In this document: in pieces, positions 41,937 to 52,100 of the stretch | Position numbering within the stretch: position 1 is the stretch's first letter | How the letters are laid out: each line of letters opens with the position of its first letter | Origin: Clostridiales bacterium | GTDB taxonomy: Bacteria > Bacillota > Clostridia > Oscillospirales > Oscillospiraceae | Direction: 5' to 3' | Assembly: GCA_014799475.1 (NCBI GenBank) | Contig: JAAVHX010000024.1 | Coordinates: 1 to 64,000 of the forward strand | Length of the DNA stretch: 64,000 nt | Translations under genes and position numbers: made by a program | The notes under the pieces: model-generated | What the model was told of the DNA's origin: nothing | The model's input: the letters and a program-made list of their open reading frames with translations, nothing else | The model's database searches: none

Positions 41937-44564
41937 TCAGGCTTCTTTGATGGCGGCCTGCGCGGCGGCCAGCCGGGCGATGGGCACCCGGAAGGGGGAG
42001 CAGGACACGTAGTCCAGCCCAATCTTGTGGCAGAACTCCACGCTGGAGGGATCGCCGCCGTGCTCGCCGCAGATGCCGACATGGATGTCGGGATTGGTGG
42101 AGCGGCCCCAGCGGGTGGCGTTGGAGATCAGGCGGCCCACGCCGTGCTGGTCCAGCTTGGCGAAGGGATCCTGCTCGTAGATCTTCTTCTCGTAGTAGGC
42201 GCCCAGGAACTTGCCGGCGTCGTCCCGGGAGAAGCCGAAGGTCATCTGGGTCAGGTCGTTGGAGCCGAAGGAGAAGAAGTTGGCGTGGGGGGAGATCTCA
42301 TCGGCGGTCATGGCGGCCCGGGGGATCTCGATCATGGTGCCAACTTTATACTTCATGGAGGAGCCAGCCTCGGCGATGAGCTTGTCAGCGGTGGAGGTGA
42401 CGACGCCCTTGACGTAGAGGAACTCCTTCACCTCGCCCACCAGGGGGATCATGATCTCGGGAACCATGGTCCACTCGGGGTGGCGGGCCTGGACGGCCAG
42501 GGCGGCCTTGATGACGGCGTTGGTCTGCATCACGGCGATCTCGGGGTAGGTGACGGCCAGACGGCAGCCGCGGTGGCCCATCATGGGGTTGAACTCGTGC
42601 AGCCCGGCGATGATGGCCTTAATGTCGGCCACGCTCTTGCCCATATCCTCGGCCAGCTTCTCGATGTCGGCCTCCTCGGTGGGGACGAACTCGTGCAGCG
42701 GGGGATCCAGGAAGCGGATGGTGACGGGCAGGCCCTCCATGGCCTCATAGATGCCCTCGAAGTCGGACTGCTGCATGGGCTCCAGCTTGGCCAGGGCCTT
42801 CTCGCGCTGCTCCACGGTGTCGGAGCAGATCATCTCCCGGATGGCGGGGATGCGGTCGTCGTTAAAGAACATATGCTCGGTGCGGCACAGGCCGATGCCC
42901 TGGGCGCCGAACTTCTTGGCCTGGGCGGCGTCGTGGGGGGTGTCGGCGTTGGTGCGCACCTCCAGGCGGCGGTACTTGTCCGCCCAGCCCATGACCCGGC
43001 CAAACTCGCCGCCGATGGTGGCGGGGACGGTGGGGATGGCGCCGTCGTAGATCTTGCCGGTGGAGCCGTCCAGGGAGAGCCAGTCGCCCTCGTGGAAGGT
43101 CTTGCCGGCCAGCTCGAACTGCTTGTTCTCCTCATCCATCTTGATCTCACCGCAGCCGGACACGCAGCACTTGCCCATGCCGCGGGCGACGACGGCGGCG
43201 TGGGAGGTCATGCCGCCGCGCACCGTGAGGATGCCCTGGGCGGCCTTCATGCCCTCGATGTCCTCGGGGGAGGTCTCCAGGCGGACCAGGACCACCTTCT
43301 CACCGCGGGCGGCCCACTCCTTGGCCTCCTCGGCGGAGAAAACGACCTTGCCGGAGGCGGCGCCGGGGGAGGCGCCCAGGGCGGTGGCCAGCAGGGGGGC
43401 TTCTTTCAGGGCGTCCCCATCGAATTGGGGATGGAGCAGGGTGTCCAGGGAGCGGGGCTCGATCATGGCCACGGCCCTCTTCTCGTCGATCATGCCCTCG
43501 TCCACCAGGTCGCAGGCGATCTTCAGGGCGGCGGCGGGGGTGCGCTTGCCGTTGCGGGTCTGGAGCATATAGAGCTTGCCGTGCTCCACGGTGAACTCCA
43601 TGTCCTGCATATCGCGGTAGTGATCCTCCAGCCGCTTGCACACGTCCTCAAACTGGGCAAAGGCCTCGGGGAACTTCTCCGCCATCTCGGCGATGGGCAT
43701 GGGGGTGCGCACGCCGGCCACCACGTCCTCGCCCTGGGCGTTGGTCAGGAACTCGCCGAACAGCTTCTTCTCGCCGGTGGCGGGGTTGCGGGTGAAGGCC
43801 ACGCCGGTGCCGCAGTCGTCGCCCATGTTGCCGAAGGCCATGGACTGCACGTTGACGGCGGTGCCCCAGGAGTAGGGGATGTCGTTGTCCCGGCGGTAGA
43901 CGTTGGCGCGGGGGTTGTCCCAGGAGCGGAACACGGCCTTGATGGCGCCCATCAGCTGCTCCTTGGGGTCGGAGGGGAAGTCCTGGCCGATCTTGGCCTT
44001 GTACTCGGCCTTGAACTGGCCGGCCAGCTCCTTCAGGTCGTCGGCGGTGAGCTCCACGTCCTGGGTGACGCCCTTCTTCTCCTTCATCTGGTCGATGAGC
44101 TGCTCAAAGTATTTCTTGCCCACCTCCATGACCACGTCGGAGTACATCTGGATGAAGCGGCGGTAGCAGTCCCATGCCCAGCGGGGGTTATTGGACTGCT
44201 TGGCGATGACCTCCACCACCTCTTCGTTGAGACCCAGGTTGAGGATGGTGTCCATCATGCCGGGCATGGAGGCCCGGGCGCCGGAGCGGACGGACACCAG
44301 CAGGGGATTCTCCAGATCGCCGAACTTCTTGCCGGTGATCTCCTCCATCTTGACGATATACTCCATGATCTCGGCCTGGATCTCGTCGTTGATCTTCTGC
44401 CCGTCCTCGTAGTACTGGGTGCACGCCTCGGTGGTGATGGTGAAGCCCTGAGGCACGGGCATGCCGATGTTGGTCATCTCGGCCAGGTTGGCGCCCTTGC
44501 CGCCCAGGAGCTCGCGCATATTGGCGTTGCCCTCGGAGAACAGGTAGACGTACTTTTGAGCCAT
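41937..44564 (-). CDS. ppdK: Pyruvate phosphate dikinase
   Basis: 875 residues, the normal PPDK length. N-terminal ATP-grasp (LLGGKGANLAEM, FSPAF-free start MAQKYVYLFSEGNANMREL), the swivelling phosphohistidine domain with GGMTSHAAVVARGMGKCC, and a C-terminal PEP/pyruvate TIM barrel with GLCRTEHMF, GSNDLTQMTFGFSRDD and GICGEHGGDP. It interconverts PEP and pyruvate using PPi/AMP or ATP/Pi. The start at 44564 has GGAGG upstream; the frame is open for 93 more codons but without a site. The 300 bases between it and the glnA promoter hold no gene. Confidence 0.97.
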   Translation of the reverse strand: MAQKYVYLFSEGNANMRELLGGKGANLAEMTNIGMPVPQGFTITTEACTQYYEDGQKINDEIQAEIMEYIVKMEEITGKKFGDLENPLLVSVRSGARASMPGMMDTILNLGLNEEVVEVIAKQSNNPRWAWDCYRRFIQMYSDVVMEVGKKYFEQLIDQMKEKKGVTQDVELTADDLKELAGQFKAEYKAKIGQDFPSDPKEQLMGAIKAVFRSWDNPRANVYRRDNDIPYSWGTAVNVQSMAFGNMGDDCGTGVAFTRNPATGEKKLFGEFLTNAQGEDVVAGVRTPMPIAEMAEKFPEAFAQFEDVCKRLEDHYRDMQDMEFTVEHGKLYMLQTRNGKRTPAAALKIACDLVDEGMIDEKRAVAMIEPRSLDTLLHPQFDGDALKEAPLLATALGASPGAASGKVVFSAEEAKEWAARGEKVVLVRLETSPEDIEGMKAAQGILTVRGGMTSHAAVVARGMGKCCVSGCGEIKMDEENKQFELAGKTFHEGDWLSLDGSTGKIYDGAIPTVPATIGGEFGRVMGWADKYRRLEVRTNADTPHDAAQAKKFGAQGIGLCRTEHMFFNDDRIPAIREMICSDTVEQREKALAKLEPMQQSDFEGIYEAMEGLPVTIRFLDPPLHEFVPTEEADIEKLAEDMGKSVADIKAIIAGLHEFNPMMGHRGCRLAVTYPEIAVMQTNAVIKAALAVQARHPEWTMVPEIMIPLVGEVKEFLYVKGVVTSTADKLIAEAGSSMKYKVGTMIEIPRAAMTADEISPHANFFSFGSNDLTQMTFGFSRDDAGKFLGAYYEKKIYEQDPFAKLDQHGVGRLISNATRWGRSTNPDIHVGICGEHGGDPSSVEFCHKIGLDYVSCSPFRVPIARLAAAQAAIKEA

Positions 44565-44836
44565 TGTACATTCCTCCAAAAATTTAATCAGATGTGCAGG
44601 GAAAGCAGGGGAAAAGTTACATGATGTTATTTTATCAGAACATAGAAGAATGGTCAAGTAAGAGTTGCCAAGCTTTTCATTTTTTCCCAGAGGCAAAAGG
44701 TCGAATCTTCGGGGCGGCATGGAAAAATCTGCTGTGCCACCATCCATCCCTCCATGTAACATATCACAAAAAACGAGTTTTAAACGGAGAGAAACCTGTT
44801 TTCTGCGCTGAAAATTTGCATACGCGCAAAAAAGCG

Positions 44837-44864
44837 TTGACAAAAATCGGGTTTGTGCTATACT
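44837..44864 (+). promoter_or_regulatory. Sigma-A promoter of glnA
   Basis: TTGACA, 16-base spacer, TATACT. CGGGTTT/AAACCCG inverted repeats (about 44849-44873) frame the -10 box and may be an operator. Confidence 0.82.
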
Positions 44865-44881
44865 GAAACCCGTAATCGAGA

Positions 44882-44923
44882 GGACAAAGGCGTTCCGGAC
44901 CGGCAGGTTTGGGACGCTTTTTT
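44882..44923 (+). promoter_or_regulatory. glnA leader: ANTAR-type hexaloop hairpin overlapping a terminator
   Basis: GGAC-AAAGGC-GTTCC forms a short stem with a six-base loop having A at position 1 and G at position 4, the ANTAR-protein target signature. The same bases AAAGGCGTTCC are the 5' arm of an intrinsic terminator with GGGACGCTTTT and six T (44886-44923). The two cannot coexist, so an ANTAR protein holding the small hairpin would prevent termination before glnA. A clear first hairpin (P1) is missing. Confidence 0.7.
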
Positions 44924-45010
44924 ATATCTCGGATCATCCCAGGCGCGTTGGCCGCGGGGAGGGAGCATGATTTCCCGGCGGGCCAATATAAATGAAAGGG
45001 GAAGTCAAAC

Positions 45011-46342
45011 GTGGGATACTCAAAAGAAGACATCATCCGCATCGTGAAGGAAGAGGACGTCAAGTTCATCCGGATGCAGTTCACCGACATTTTCGGCCAG
45101 CTGAAGAACGTGGCCATCACCGCCTCCCAGATCGAGCGGGCGGTCAATAACGAGATCATGCTGGACGGCTCCTCCATCGAGGGCTTTGTCCGCATCAACG
45201 AGTCCGACCAGTACCTGTACCCCGACCTGGACAGCTTCGTCATCTTCCCCTGGCGGCCCCAGCACGGCAAGGTGGCCCGGCTCATCTGCGACGTGCACAA
45301 CCCGGACGGCTCTTCCTTCGTGGGCGATCCCCGGGGCGTGCTGGAGCGGGTGCTGGAGAAGGCGAAGGCTATGGGCTACGACACCTTCAACGTGGGTCCC
45401 GAGGCGGAGTTCTTCCTGTTCCAGACCGACGAGGACGGCAAGCCCACCACCAAGACCAACGACGAGGCGGGTTACTTCGACCTGGGCCCCCTGGACCACG
45501 GCGAGTCCACCCGGCGGGAGATCTGCCTGGCCCTGGAGCAGATGGGCTATGAGATCGAGGCGTCCCACCACGAAGTGGCCCAGGGCCAGCACGAGATCGA
45601 CTTCAAGTACGCCCCCGCCCTGGACTGCGCCGACAAGATCATGACCTTCAAGCTGGCGGTCAAGATCCTGGCCCAGAAGAACGGCCTCCACGCCACCTTC
45701 ATGCCCAAACCCATTTTCGGCATCAACGGCTCCGGGATGCACACTAATATGTCCCTCTACAGGGACGGCAAGAATGTGTTCTTCGACCCCAACGGCGAGA
45801 AGCAGCTCTCCAAGGAGTGCTACTCCTTCATCGCCGGCCTCCTGGCCCATATGAAGGGCATGGCCGCCATCACCAACCCGCTGGTCAACTCCTACAAGCG
45901 GCTGGTCCCCGGCTATGAGGCCCCCTGCTACATGGCCTGGTCCGCCTCCAACCGCTCCGCGCTGATCCGCATCCCCGCCTCCCGGGGCCAGGGCACCCGG
46001 GTGGAGCTGCGCTGCCCCGATCCCTCCTGCAACCCCTACCTGGCCCTGGCGGTGTGCCTGGCCGCGGGCCTGGACGGCATCGAGAAGGGCATGACCCCGC
46101 CCCCGGAGATCACCGAGAACATCTTTGCCATGACCCCCGCCACCCGGCGCCGCCGGGGCATCGAGGCCCTGCCCGGCTCCCTGGAGGAGGCGCTGGCCGC
46201 GCTGAAGAAGGATAAGCTGGTCATGGCCACCCTGGGCGAGCACGTCAGCTCCCAGTACATCGCCGGCAAGGAGAAGGAGTGGGACGAGTACCGCACCCGC
46301 GTGTCCAGCTGGGAAGTGGACAAATACATGATCAACTATTGA
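45011..46342 (+). CDS. glnA: Glutamine synthetase type I
   Basis: 443 residues, the short GSI-alpha form of Firmicutes. [73 protein letters not shown] are the metal, ATP and glutamate segments; there is no adenylylation Tyr loop of the GSI-beta type. GTG start with AAAGGGGAAG upstream. Combines ammonia with glutamate. An ANTAR regulator follows 30 bases later. Confidence 0.96.
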   Translation: MGYSKEDIIRIVKEEDVKFIRMQFTDIFGQLKNVAITASQIERAVNNEIMLDGSSIEGFVRINESDQYLYPDLDSFVIFPWRPQHGKVARLICDVHNPDGSSFVGDPRGVLERVLEKAKAMGYDTFNVGPEAEFFLFQTDEDGKPTTKTNDEAGYFDLGPLDHGESTRREICLALEQMGYEIEASHHEVAQGQHEIDFKYAPALDCADKIMTFKLAVKILAQKNGLHATFMPKPIFGINGSGMHTNMSLYRDGKNVFFDPNGEKQLSKECYSFIAGLLAHMKGMAAITNPLVNSYKRLVPGYEAPCYMAWSASNRSALIRIPASRGQGTRVELRCPDPSCNPYLALAVCLAAGLDGIEKGMTPPPEITENIFAMTPATRRRRGIEALPGSLEEALAALKKDKLVMATLGEHVSSQYIAGKEKEWDEYRTRVSSWEVDKYMINY

Positions 46343-46372
46343 GCTGCCCGCGCCGGAAGGAAGTGAGCGGGT

Positions 46373-46936
46373 ATGCGGCAGGTGATCGTGGCCTTTGAGC
46401 GCCAGAGCAACTGCGACAGGCTCCGGGAGATCGTCGAGAAGAGCGGCGAGTTCTCCTGCGTCGTGTGCCGCACGGCCGACCAGGTACGGCGGGCGGTGCG
46501 TAAGCTACGGCTGGACATCGTGGTGTGCGGCTTCAAGCTGGGGGAGGAGAGCTGCGAGTCGTTGTTCTACGACCTGCCCCAGCGGTGCTCCATGCTGATG
46601 GTGGCCCCCCAGGCCCAGCTTGATCTGTGCGAGACGGAGGGGATCTTCAAGCTCCAGGCCCCTGTGCGCCGCTCGGAGCTGATGGCCTCAGTGCGGCTGC
46701 TGGCCCAGGTAGCGCGTAGCGCCTCGAGTCAGGTGGCGCGCGGCGCCTCGAGCCAGGGGCACTCTCCCGCTCGGCGAAGTCAGGAGGAGCGGGAGCTGGT
46801 GGAGCGGGCCAAGGCGGTGCTGATGAGCCGCCACGGCATGACAGAGGAGCAGGCCCACCGGTTTTTACAAAAGCAGAGCATGGACAATGGCGCCCGGCTG
46901 ACTGACACCGCCAAGCTTGTGCTGGCGGATCAGTGA
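46373..46936 (+). CDS. ANTAR-domain antiterminator with pseudo-receiver
   Basis: 187 residues. N-terminal receiver-like fold (about 1-110) in which the phospho-acceptor strand reads DIVVCGFKLG, with no Asp at the usual site, so classical phosphorylation is unlikely. A low-complexity linker holds a tandem VARSASSQ/VARGASSQ repeat. The C-terminal three-helix ANTAR RNA-binding domain (about 140-187) shows ERAKAVLMSRHGMTEEQAHRFLQKQSMD. Its place after glnA and the hexaloop hairpins before glnA and gltB suggest it controls nitrogen assimilation by antitermination. Confidence 0.9.
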   Translation: MRQVIVAFERQSNCDRLREIVEKSGEFSCVVCRTADQVRRAVRKLRLDIVVCGFKLGEESCESLFYDLPQRCSMLMVAPQAQLDLCETEGIFKLQAPVRRSELMASVRLLAQVARSASSQVARGASSQGHSPARRSQEERELVERAKAVLMSRHGMTEEQAHRFLQKQSMDNGARLTDTAKLVLADQ

Positions 46937-46941
46937 ACATA

Positions 46942-46980
46942 GGACAGGGCGGCAGTGGGAAAACTGCCGCTCTGTTGTCC
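46942..46980 (+). terminator. Hairpin between ANTAR gene and dapF
   Basis: AGGGCGGCAGT pairs with ACTGCCGCTCT (one mismatch-type G-T) within an outer GGACA/TGTCC pair. T-poor tail, so termination is uncertain. Confidence 0.5.
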
Positions 46981-47020
46981 TCCCGTTTGGCTTCCCAATC
47001 GGCAAACAGGAGGGACGGCC

Positions 47021-47815
47021 ATGGAATTCACCAAAATGCACGGCCTGGGAAACGACTACATTTTCCTGGACTGCATGGGATCCACACCCGACAACCTGGG
47101 CGAACTGGCCCGCCGCCTGTCCCACCGCCGCTTCGGCGTGGGTGGGGACGGCATCATCTGCGTCTGCCCGTCGGACCGCGCGGACTTCAAAATGCGGATG
47201 TTCAACGCCGACGGCTCCGAGGGGGCCATGTGCGGCAACGGCATCCGCTGCTTTGGCAAATACGTCTACGACAGGGGGCTGACGGACAAACAGCACCTCA
47301 CCATCGAGACCCTGTCGGGGGAGCGTGAGCTGTCCCTGATGATCCGGGAGAAGCGGGTATATGCCGCCGTGGTGAATATGGGGATACCTGTTTTTGAACC
47401 GCCCGTCACGCTCCAAATTGAGGGGGGTGAATATACCGCCGTCCCCGTGTCCATGGGCAACCCCCACGCGGTCATCGAGGCGGACGTCCCCGCCGCCCTT
47501 GATTTACAGACCATTGGCCCGGCTGTGGAGCGGAACCCCGCCTTTCCCCACCGGGTGAACACGGAATTCATCCGCGTTTTAAACCGGGGGGAGTTGGAAC
47601 TGCGTGTCTGGGAGCGGGGCAGCGGCGAGACGATGGCCTGCGGCACCGGGGCGTGCGCGGCGGCCGCCGCCATGATGGATGCCGGAAAGCTGGACCGGGA
47701 GGCGGTGGTCCACCTGGCCGGGGGTGACCTGCGGGTGCGCTGGGACGAAAAATCCGGCCATGTGTTCATGACCGGCCCCGCCGCCGCCGTTTTTGATGGC
47801 AAACTTGACAATTGA
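47021..47815 (+). CDS. dapF: Diaminopimelate epimerase
   Basis: 264 residues. Two catalytic cysteines: C71 in AMCGNGIRC and C206 in MACGTGAC. GNDYIFLD near the start and VGGDGIICV are family segments. Converts LL- to meso-diaminopimelate for lysine and peptidoglycan. ACAGGAGGGA precedes the ATG at 47021. Directly followed by dapL, which makes its substrate. Confidence 0.95.
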   Translation: MEFTKMHGLGNDYIFLDCMGSTPDNLGELARRLSHRRFGVGGDGIICVCPSDRADFKMRMFNADGSEGAMCGNGIRCFGKYVYDRGLTDKQHLTIETLSGERELSLMIREKRVYAAVVNMGIPVFEPPVTLQIEGGEYTAVPVSMGNPHAVIEADVPAALDLQTIGPAVERNPAFPHRVNTEFIRVLNRGELELRVWERGSGETMACGTGACAAAAAMMDAGKLDREAVVHLAGGDLRVRWDEKSGHVFMTGPAAAVFDGKLDN

Positions 47816-47841
47816 CCGCGCTGCCCTTTTTGCGGTAGAAT
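47812..47841 (+). promoter_or_regulatory. Promoter of dapL
   Basis: TTGACC, 18-base spacer, TAGAAT; it begins inside the last codons of dapF. Confidence 0.65.
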
Positions 47842-47872
47842 GATTTAAACAAATAAAGCGAGGAGTGGTCCC

Positions 47873-49090
47873 ATGGCCCACATCAATCAAAACTTTCTCA
47901 AGCTGCCGGGGGGCTACCTGTTCCCGGAGATCGGCCGCCGGGTGCGGGCCTTTTCCGCCCAGAACCCGCCCATGCCCCTGATCCGGCTGGGCATTGGCGA
48001 CGTGACCCAGCCCCTGGCCCCCGTGGTGGTGGACGCCATGGTGAAGGCGTCCAAAGAGATGGGGGTGAAGGAGACCTTCCGGGGCTACTGCGAGGAGACC
48101 TGCTGCGCCTACGATTTCCTGCGCTTTGCTATCCAGAACTCCTACAAGGAGCGGGGGGTGGACATCGCCGACGATGAGATCTTCGTGTCCGACGGCGCCA
48201 AAAGCGACTGCGGCAATATCGGCGACATCTTCTCGGCGGACAACGTGGTGGCGGTGTGCGACCCGGTGTACCCGGTGTACGTGGACACCAACGCCATGGC
48301 AGGCCGGGCCGGCGACCACGACGGGGAGAAGTGGACAAATCTGGTCTACCTGCCCTGCACGGCGGAAAACGGCTTCTTCCCCGAGCTGCCCCAGGGGAAG
48401 GTGCCCGACCTTATTTACATCTGCTCCCCCAACAACCCCACCGGCACGGCGGCGACAAAGGAGCAGCTCAAGGTCTGGGTGGACTACGCCAACGCCCATG
48501 ACAGCGTGATTTTGTATGACTCCGCCTACGAGGCGTTCATCCGGGAGGAGGGCGTCCCCCACAGCATCTTTGAGGTGGAGGGGGCCAAGACCTGCACCAT
48601 TGAGTTCCGCTCCTTCTCCAAGACCGCCGGGTTCACCGGCACCCGCTGCGCCTACACCGTGATCCCCAAGGCGCTGGAGCGGGACGGCGCGTCCCTGAAC
48701 GCGCTGTGGAACCGCCGCCAGGGCACCAAGTTCAACGGCGTGCCCTATGTGATCCAGCGGGCGGCGGAGGCGGTGTTCACCGACGAGGGCAAGGCCCAGA
48801 CAAAGGCCGCCATCGACTACTACCTGAACAACGCCAAGGTCATCCGGGAGGGCCTTGTCAAGGCGGGTCTGACGGTGTACGGCGGGGTGAACGCCCCATA
48901 CCTGTGGGTGAAAACGCCCAGCAATACGCCGTCCTGGGACTTCTTCGACCTGCTGTTGAAGCGGGCGTGCGTGGTCACCACCCCCGGCGCGGGTTTCGGC
49001 CCCAGCGGGGAGGGGTACATCCGGGTCACCGCCTTCGGCGACGCGGACGCCACAAAGGAAGCGGTGCGGCGCATCGTCTCGGTACTGTAA
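47873..49090 (+). CDS. dapL: LL-diaminopimelate aminotransferase
   Basis: 405 residues, fold-type I PLP enzyme: [49 protein letters not shown], the Schiff-base lysine K250 in [13 protein letters not shown]. It makes LL-diaminopimelate from tetrahydrodipicolinate in one step, bypassing the succinylase/acetylase routes. Odd point: where family members read GYGPEQGY, this one reads [10 protein letters not shown], two residues longer with three cysteines (73, 77, 78). GCGAGGAGTGG precedes the ATG. Confidence 0.95.
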   Translation: MAHINQNFLKLPGGYLFPEIGRRVRAFSAQNPPMPLIRLGIGDVTQPLAPVVVDAMVKASKEMGVKETFRGYCEETCCAYDFLRFAIQNSYKERGVDIADDEIFVSDGAKSDCGNIGDIFSADNVVAVCDPVYPVYVDTNAMAGRAGDHDGEKWTNLVYLPCTAENGFFPELPQGKVPDLIYICSPNNPTGTAATKEQLKVWVDYANAHDSVILYDSAYEAFIREEGVPHSIFEVEGAKTCTIEFRSFSKTAGFTGTRCAYTVIPKALERDGASLNALWNRRQGTKFNGVPYVIQRAAEAVFTDEGKAQTKAAIDYYLNNAKVIREGLVKAGLTVYGGVNAPYLWVKTPSNTPSWDFFDLLLKRACVVTTPGAGFGPSGEGYIRVTAFGDADATKEAVRRIVSVL

Positions 49091-49104
49091 AATATAGAGA
49101 CCAG

Positions 49105-49168
49105 AACCCGGCCCAACGGGGGGCAGGAGGGGGAAAATTCCTCTTTACCCCTGCTGGGCCGGGTTTCG
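49105..49168 (+). promoter_or_regulatory. gltB leader: ANTAR-type hexaloop hairpin overlapping a terminator
   Basis: GCCC-AACGGG-GGGC (49111-49124) has a six-base loop with A at 1 and G at 4. It overlaps the 5' arm of a terminator in which AACCCGGCCCA (49105-49115) pairs with TGGGCCGGGTT (49155-49165), followed by TTCGTTT. Same layout as the glnA leader. Confidence 0.62.
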
Positions 49169-49184
49169 TTTGGAGGATACGGAT

Positions 49185-52100
49185 ATGAAGCAAGAGCGGG
49201 AGCAGATACGGGGGCCGCTGTACGACCCCCGGTTCGAGCACGACAACTGCGGCATCGGGGCCGTGGTGGACATCAAGGGCCGAAAAACCCACGAAACAGT
49301 GGACGACGCGCTGAAGATCGTGGAAAAGCTGGAGCACCGGGCGGGCAAGGACGCCGAGGGCCAGACCGGCGACGGCGTGGGCATCCTGGTGCAGATCTCC
49401 CATGCGTTTTTTGTGAAAGCGGCGGGGGAGCGCGGCATCGCCCTGGGTGGCGAGCGGGATTACGGCATCGGGATGTTCTTCTTCCCCCAGGAGACCCTGC
49501 GCCGGAACCAGGCCATGAAGATGTTCGAGCTCATCGTGGCCAAGGAAGGGATGGAGTTCATCGGCTGGCGGGAGGTGCCGGTGCGCCCGGAGGTATTGGG
49601 GCATAAGGCGCTGGCCAAAATGCCCCGGATCATGCAGGGCTTTGTCCGCCGCCCGGACAAGCTGGCAAAGGGGCTGGAATTCGACCGGCGGCTGTATATC
49701 GTCCGCCGGGAGTTCGAGCAGTCCAACGACAATACATACGTGGCGTCCCTGTCCAGCCGGACGATTGTCTATAAGGGGATGTTCCTGGTGGGACAGCTGC
49801 GGCAGTTCTACCCCGACCTGCAGAGCGAGACATATACCTCCGCCATCGCCCTGGTCCACTCCCGGTTCTCCACCAACACCAACCCCTCCTGGGAGCGGGC
49901 CCACCCTAACCGGCTCATCCTCCACAACGGGGAGATCAACACCATCCGGGGCAACGTGGACCGGATGCTGGCCAGGGAGGAGACCATGCACGCCCCCGTT
50001 TGGGACAAGGACATCGACAAGGTGTTCCCGGTGGTGAATGTGGACGGTTCCGACTCCGCCATGCTGGACAACACCCTGGAATTCCTGGTGATGAGCGGCA
50101 TGGAGCTGCCCCTGGCGGTGATGATCTGTATCCCGGAGCCGTGGATGAAGGACGAAAACCTGTCCCGGGCCCGCCGGGACCTGTACCAATACTACGCCGT
50201 GATGATGGAGCCCTGGGACGGCCCGGCCTCCATCCTGTTTTCCGACGGCGACCAGGTGGGGGCGGTGCTGGACCGCAACGGCCTGCGCCCCTCCCGGTAC
50301 TATGTCACCGACGATGGCCGGCTGATCTTGTCCTCCGAGGTGGGGGTGCTGGACATCGACCCCGCCCACATCGTGAGCAAATCCCGGCTGGAGCCGGGGA
50401 AGATGCTGCTGGTGGACACCGTCCAGGGCCGCGTCATCGGCGACAGCGAGATCAAAGAGGGCTATGCCGGGCGCAACCCCTACGGCGAGTGGCTGGACAG
50501 AAACCTGGTAAAGCTGAAGGATCTGCCCATCCCCAACAAGCGCGTGGAGCGGTACAGCCCGGAGCGCCGGGCCCAGGTGCAGAAGGCGTTTGGCTACACC
50601 TATGAGGACGTGAAGGACGCCATCCTGCCCATGGCCCGCGCCGGCGCGGAGAGTACCGCCGCCATGGGCGCGGACGTCCCGCTGGCGGTGCTGTCCGGCC
50701 ATGACCAGCCCTTGTTCAGCTACTTCCGGCAGCTCTTTGCCCAGGTGACCAACCCGCCCATCGACGCCATCCGGGAGGAGATCGTCACCGACACCACCGT
50801 GTACGTGGGCGACGACGGCAATCTTTTGGAGGAACAGGGAGCGAACTGCCGGGTGCTGCAGATCCACAACCCCATTCTGACCTCCGTGGATCTGATGAAG
50901 ATCCGTGCCATGGACAAGCCGGGCTTCCATGTGGAGACGGTGTCCCTGCTCTACTTTAAAAATATGCCCCTGAAGCGGGCGCTGGATCAGATGAAGATCG
51001 CCGCGGACCGGGCCTACCGTAACGGGGCCAACATCATCATCCTGTCCGACCGGGGGGTGGACGAGAACCATGTGGCCATCCCGTCCCTGCTGGCGGTGTC
51101 TTGCCTGGAGCAGCACCTGGTGCGCACCCGCAAGCGCACGGCGGTGTCCGTGATCCTGGAGTCCGCCGAGCCCCGGGACGTCCACCATTTCGCCGCCCTG
51201 CTGGGCTACGGCGCCCGGGCCATCAACCCCTACCTGGCCCAGGAGACCATCGGCCAGCTCATCGACGAGGGGCTGCTGGACAAGGACTTCGGCGCGGCGG
51301 TGGACGACTATAACAAGGCGGTTTTGCACGGCATTGTGAAGATCGCCTCCAAGATGGGCATCTCCACCATCCAGTCCTACCAGTCCGCCCAGATTTTCGA
51401 GGCCGTTGGCATCGCCAAAGACGTGGTGGACGAATACTTTACCAACACCGTTTCCCGGGTGGGGGGAATCGGGCTGAAGGAGATCGAGCGGCTGGTGGAC
51501 AAGAACCACAGCCGGGCCTTTGACCCCCTGGGCCTGGGCGTGGATAAAACGCTGGATTCTGTGGGCGCCCACAAGGCCCGCTCGGGGCAGGAAGACCATA
51601 TGTACAACCCTAAGACCATCCACCTGCTCCAGCAGTCCACCCGCACCGGGGATTACGGGCTGTTCAAGCAGTACAGCGCCCTGGTGGACGACGAGACCTG
51701 CCCCCACACCCTCCGGGGGCTGATGGAGATGAAGTACGCCGACGAGCCCATCCCCATCGACGAAGTGGAGAGCGTGGACTCCATCGTCAAACGCTTCAAG
51801 ACCGGGGCCATGAGCTACGGCTCCATCTCCCAGGAGGCCCACGAGTGCATGGCTCAGGCCATGAATATGTTGGGCGGCAAGTCCAACTCCGGCGAGGGCG
51901 GCGAGCGGCCCGATCGGCTGAAATCCGACCGCTGCTCCGCCATCAAACAGGTGGCCTCCGGGCGGTTCGGCGTCACCAGCGAATATCTGGTGAGCGCGAA
52001 GGAGATCCAGATCAAAATGGCCCAGGGGGCCAAGCCCGGGGAGGGCGGACACCTGCCGGGGAAAAAGGTCTACCCCTGGATCGCCAAGACCCGGTACTCC

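Noticed and set aside
41925..44624. 899-codon open frame on the plus strand
   Set aside because: Antisense to ppdK with the same Gly/Val/His-rich artefact composition.
44565..44843. 93-codon N-terminal extension of ppdK
   Set aside because: The frame is open, but the GGAGG site and normal family start are at 44564.
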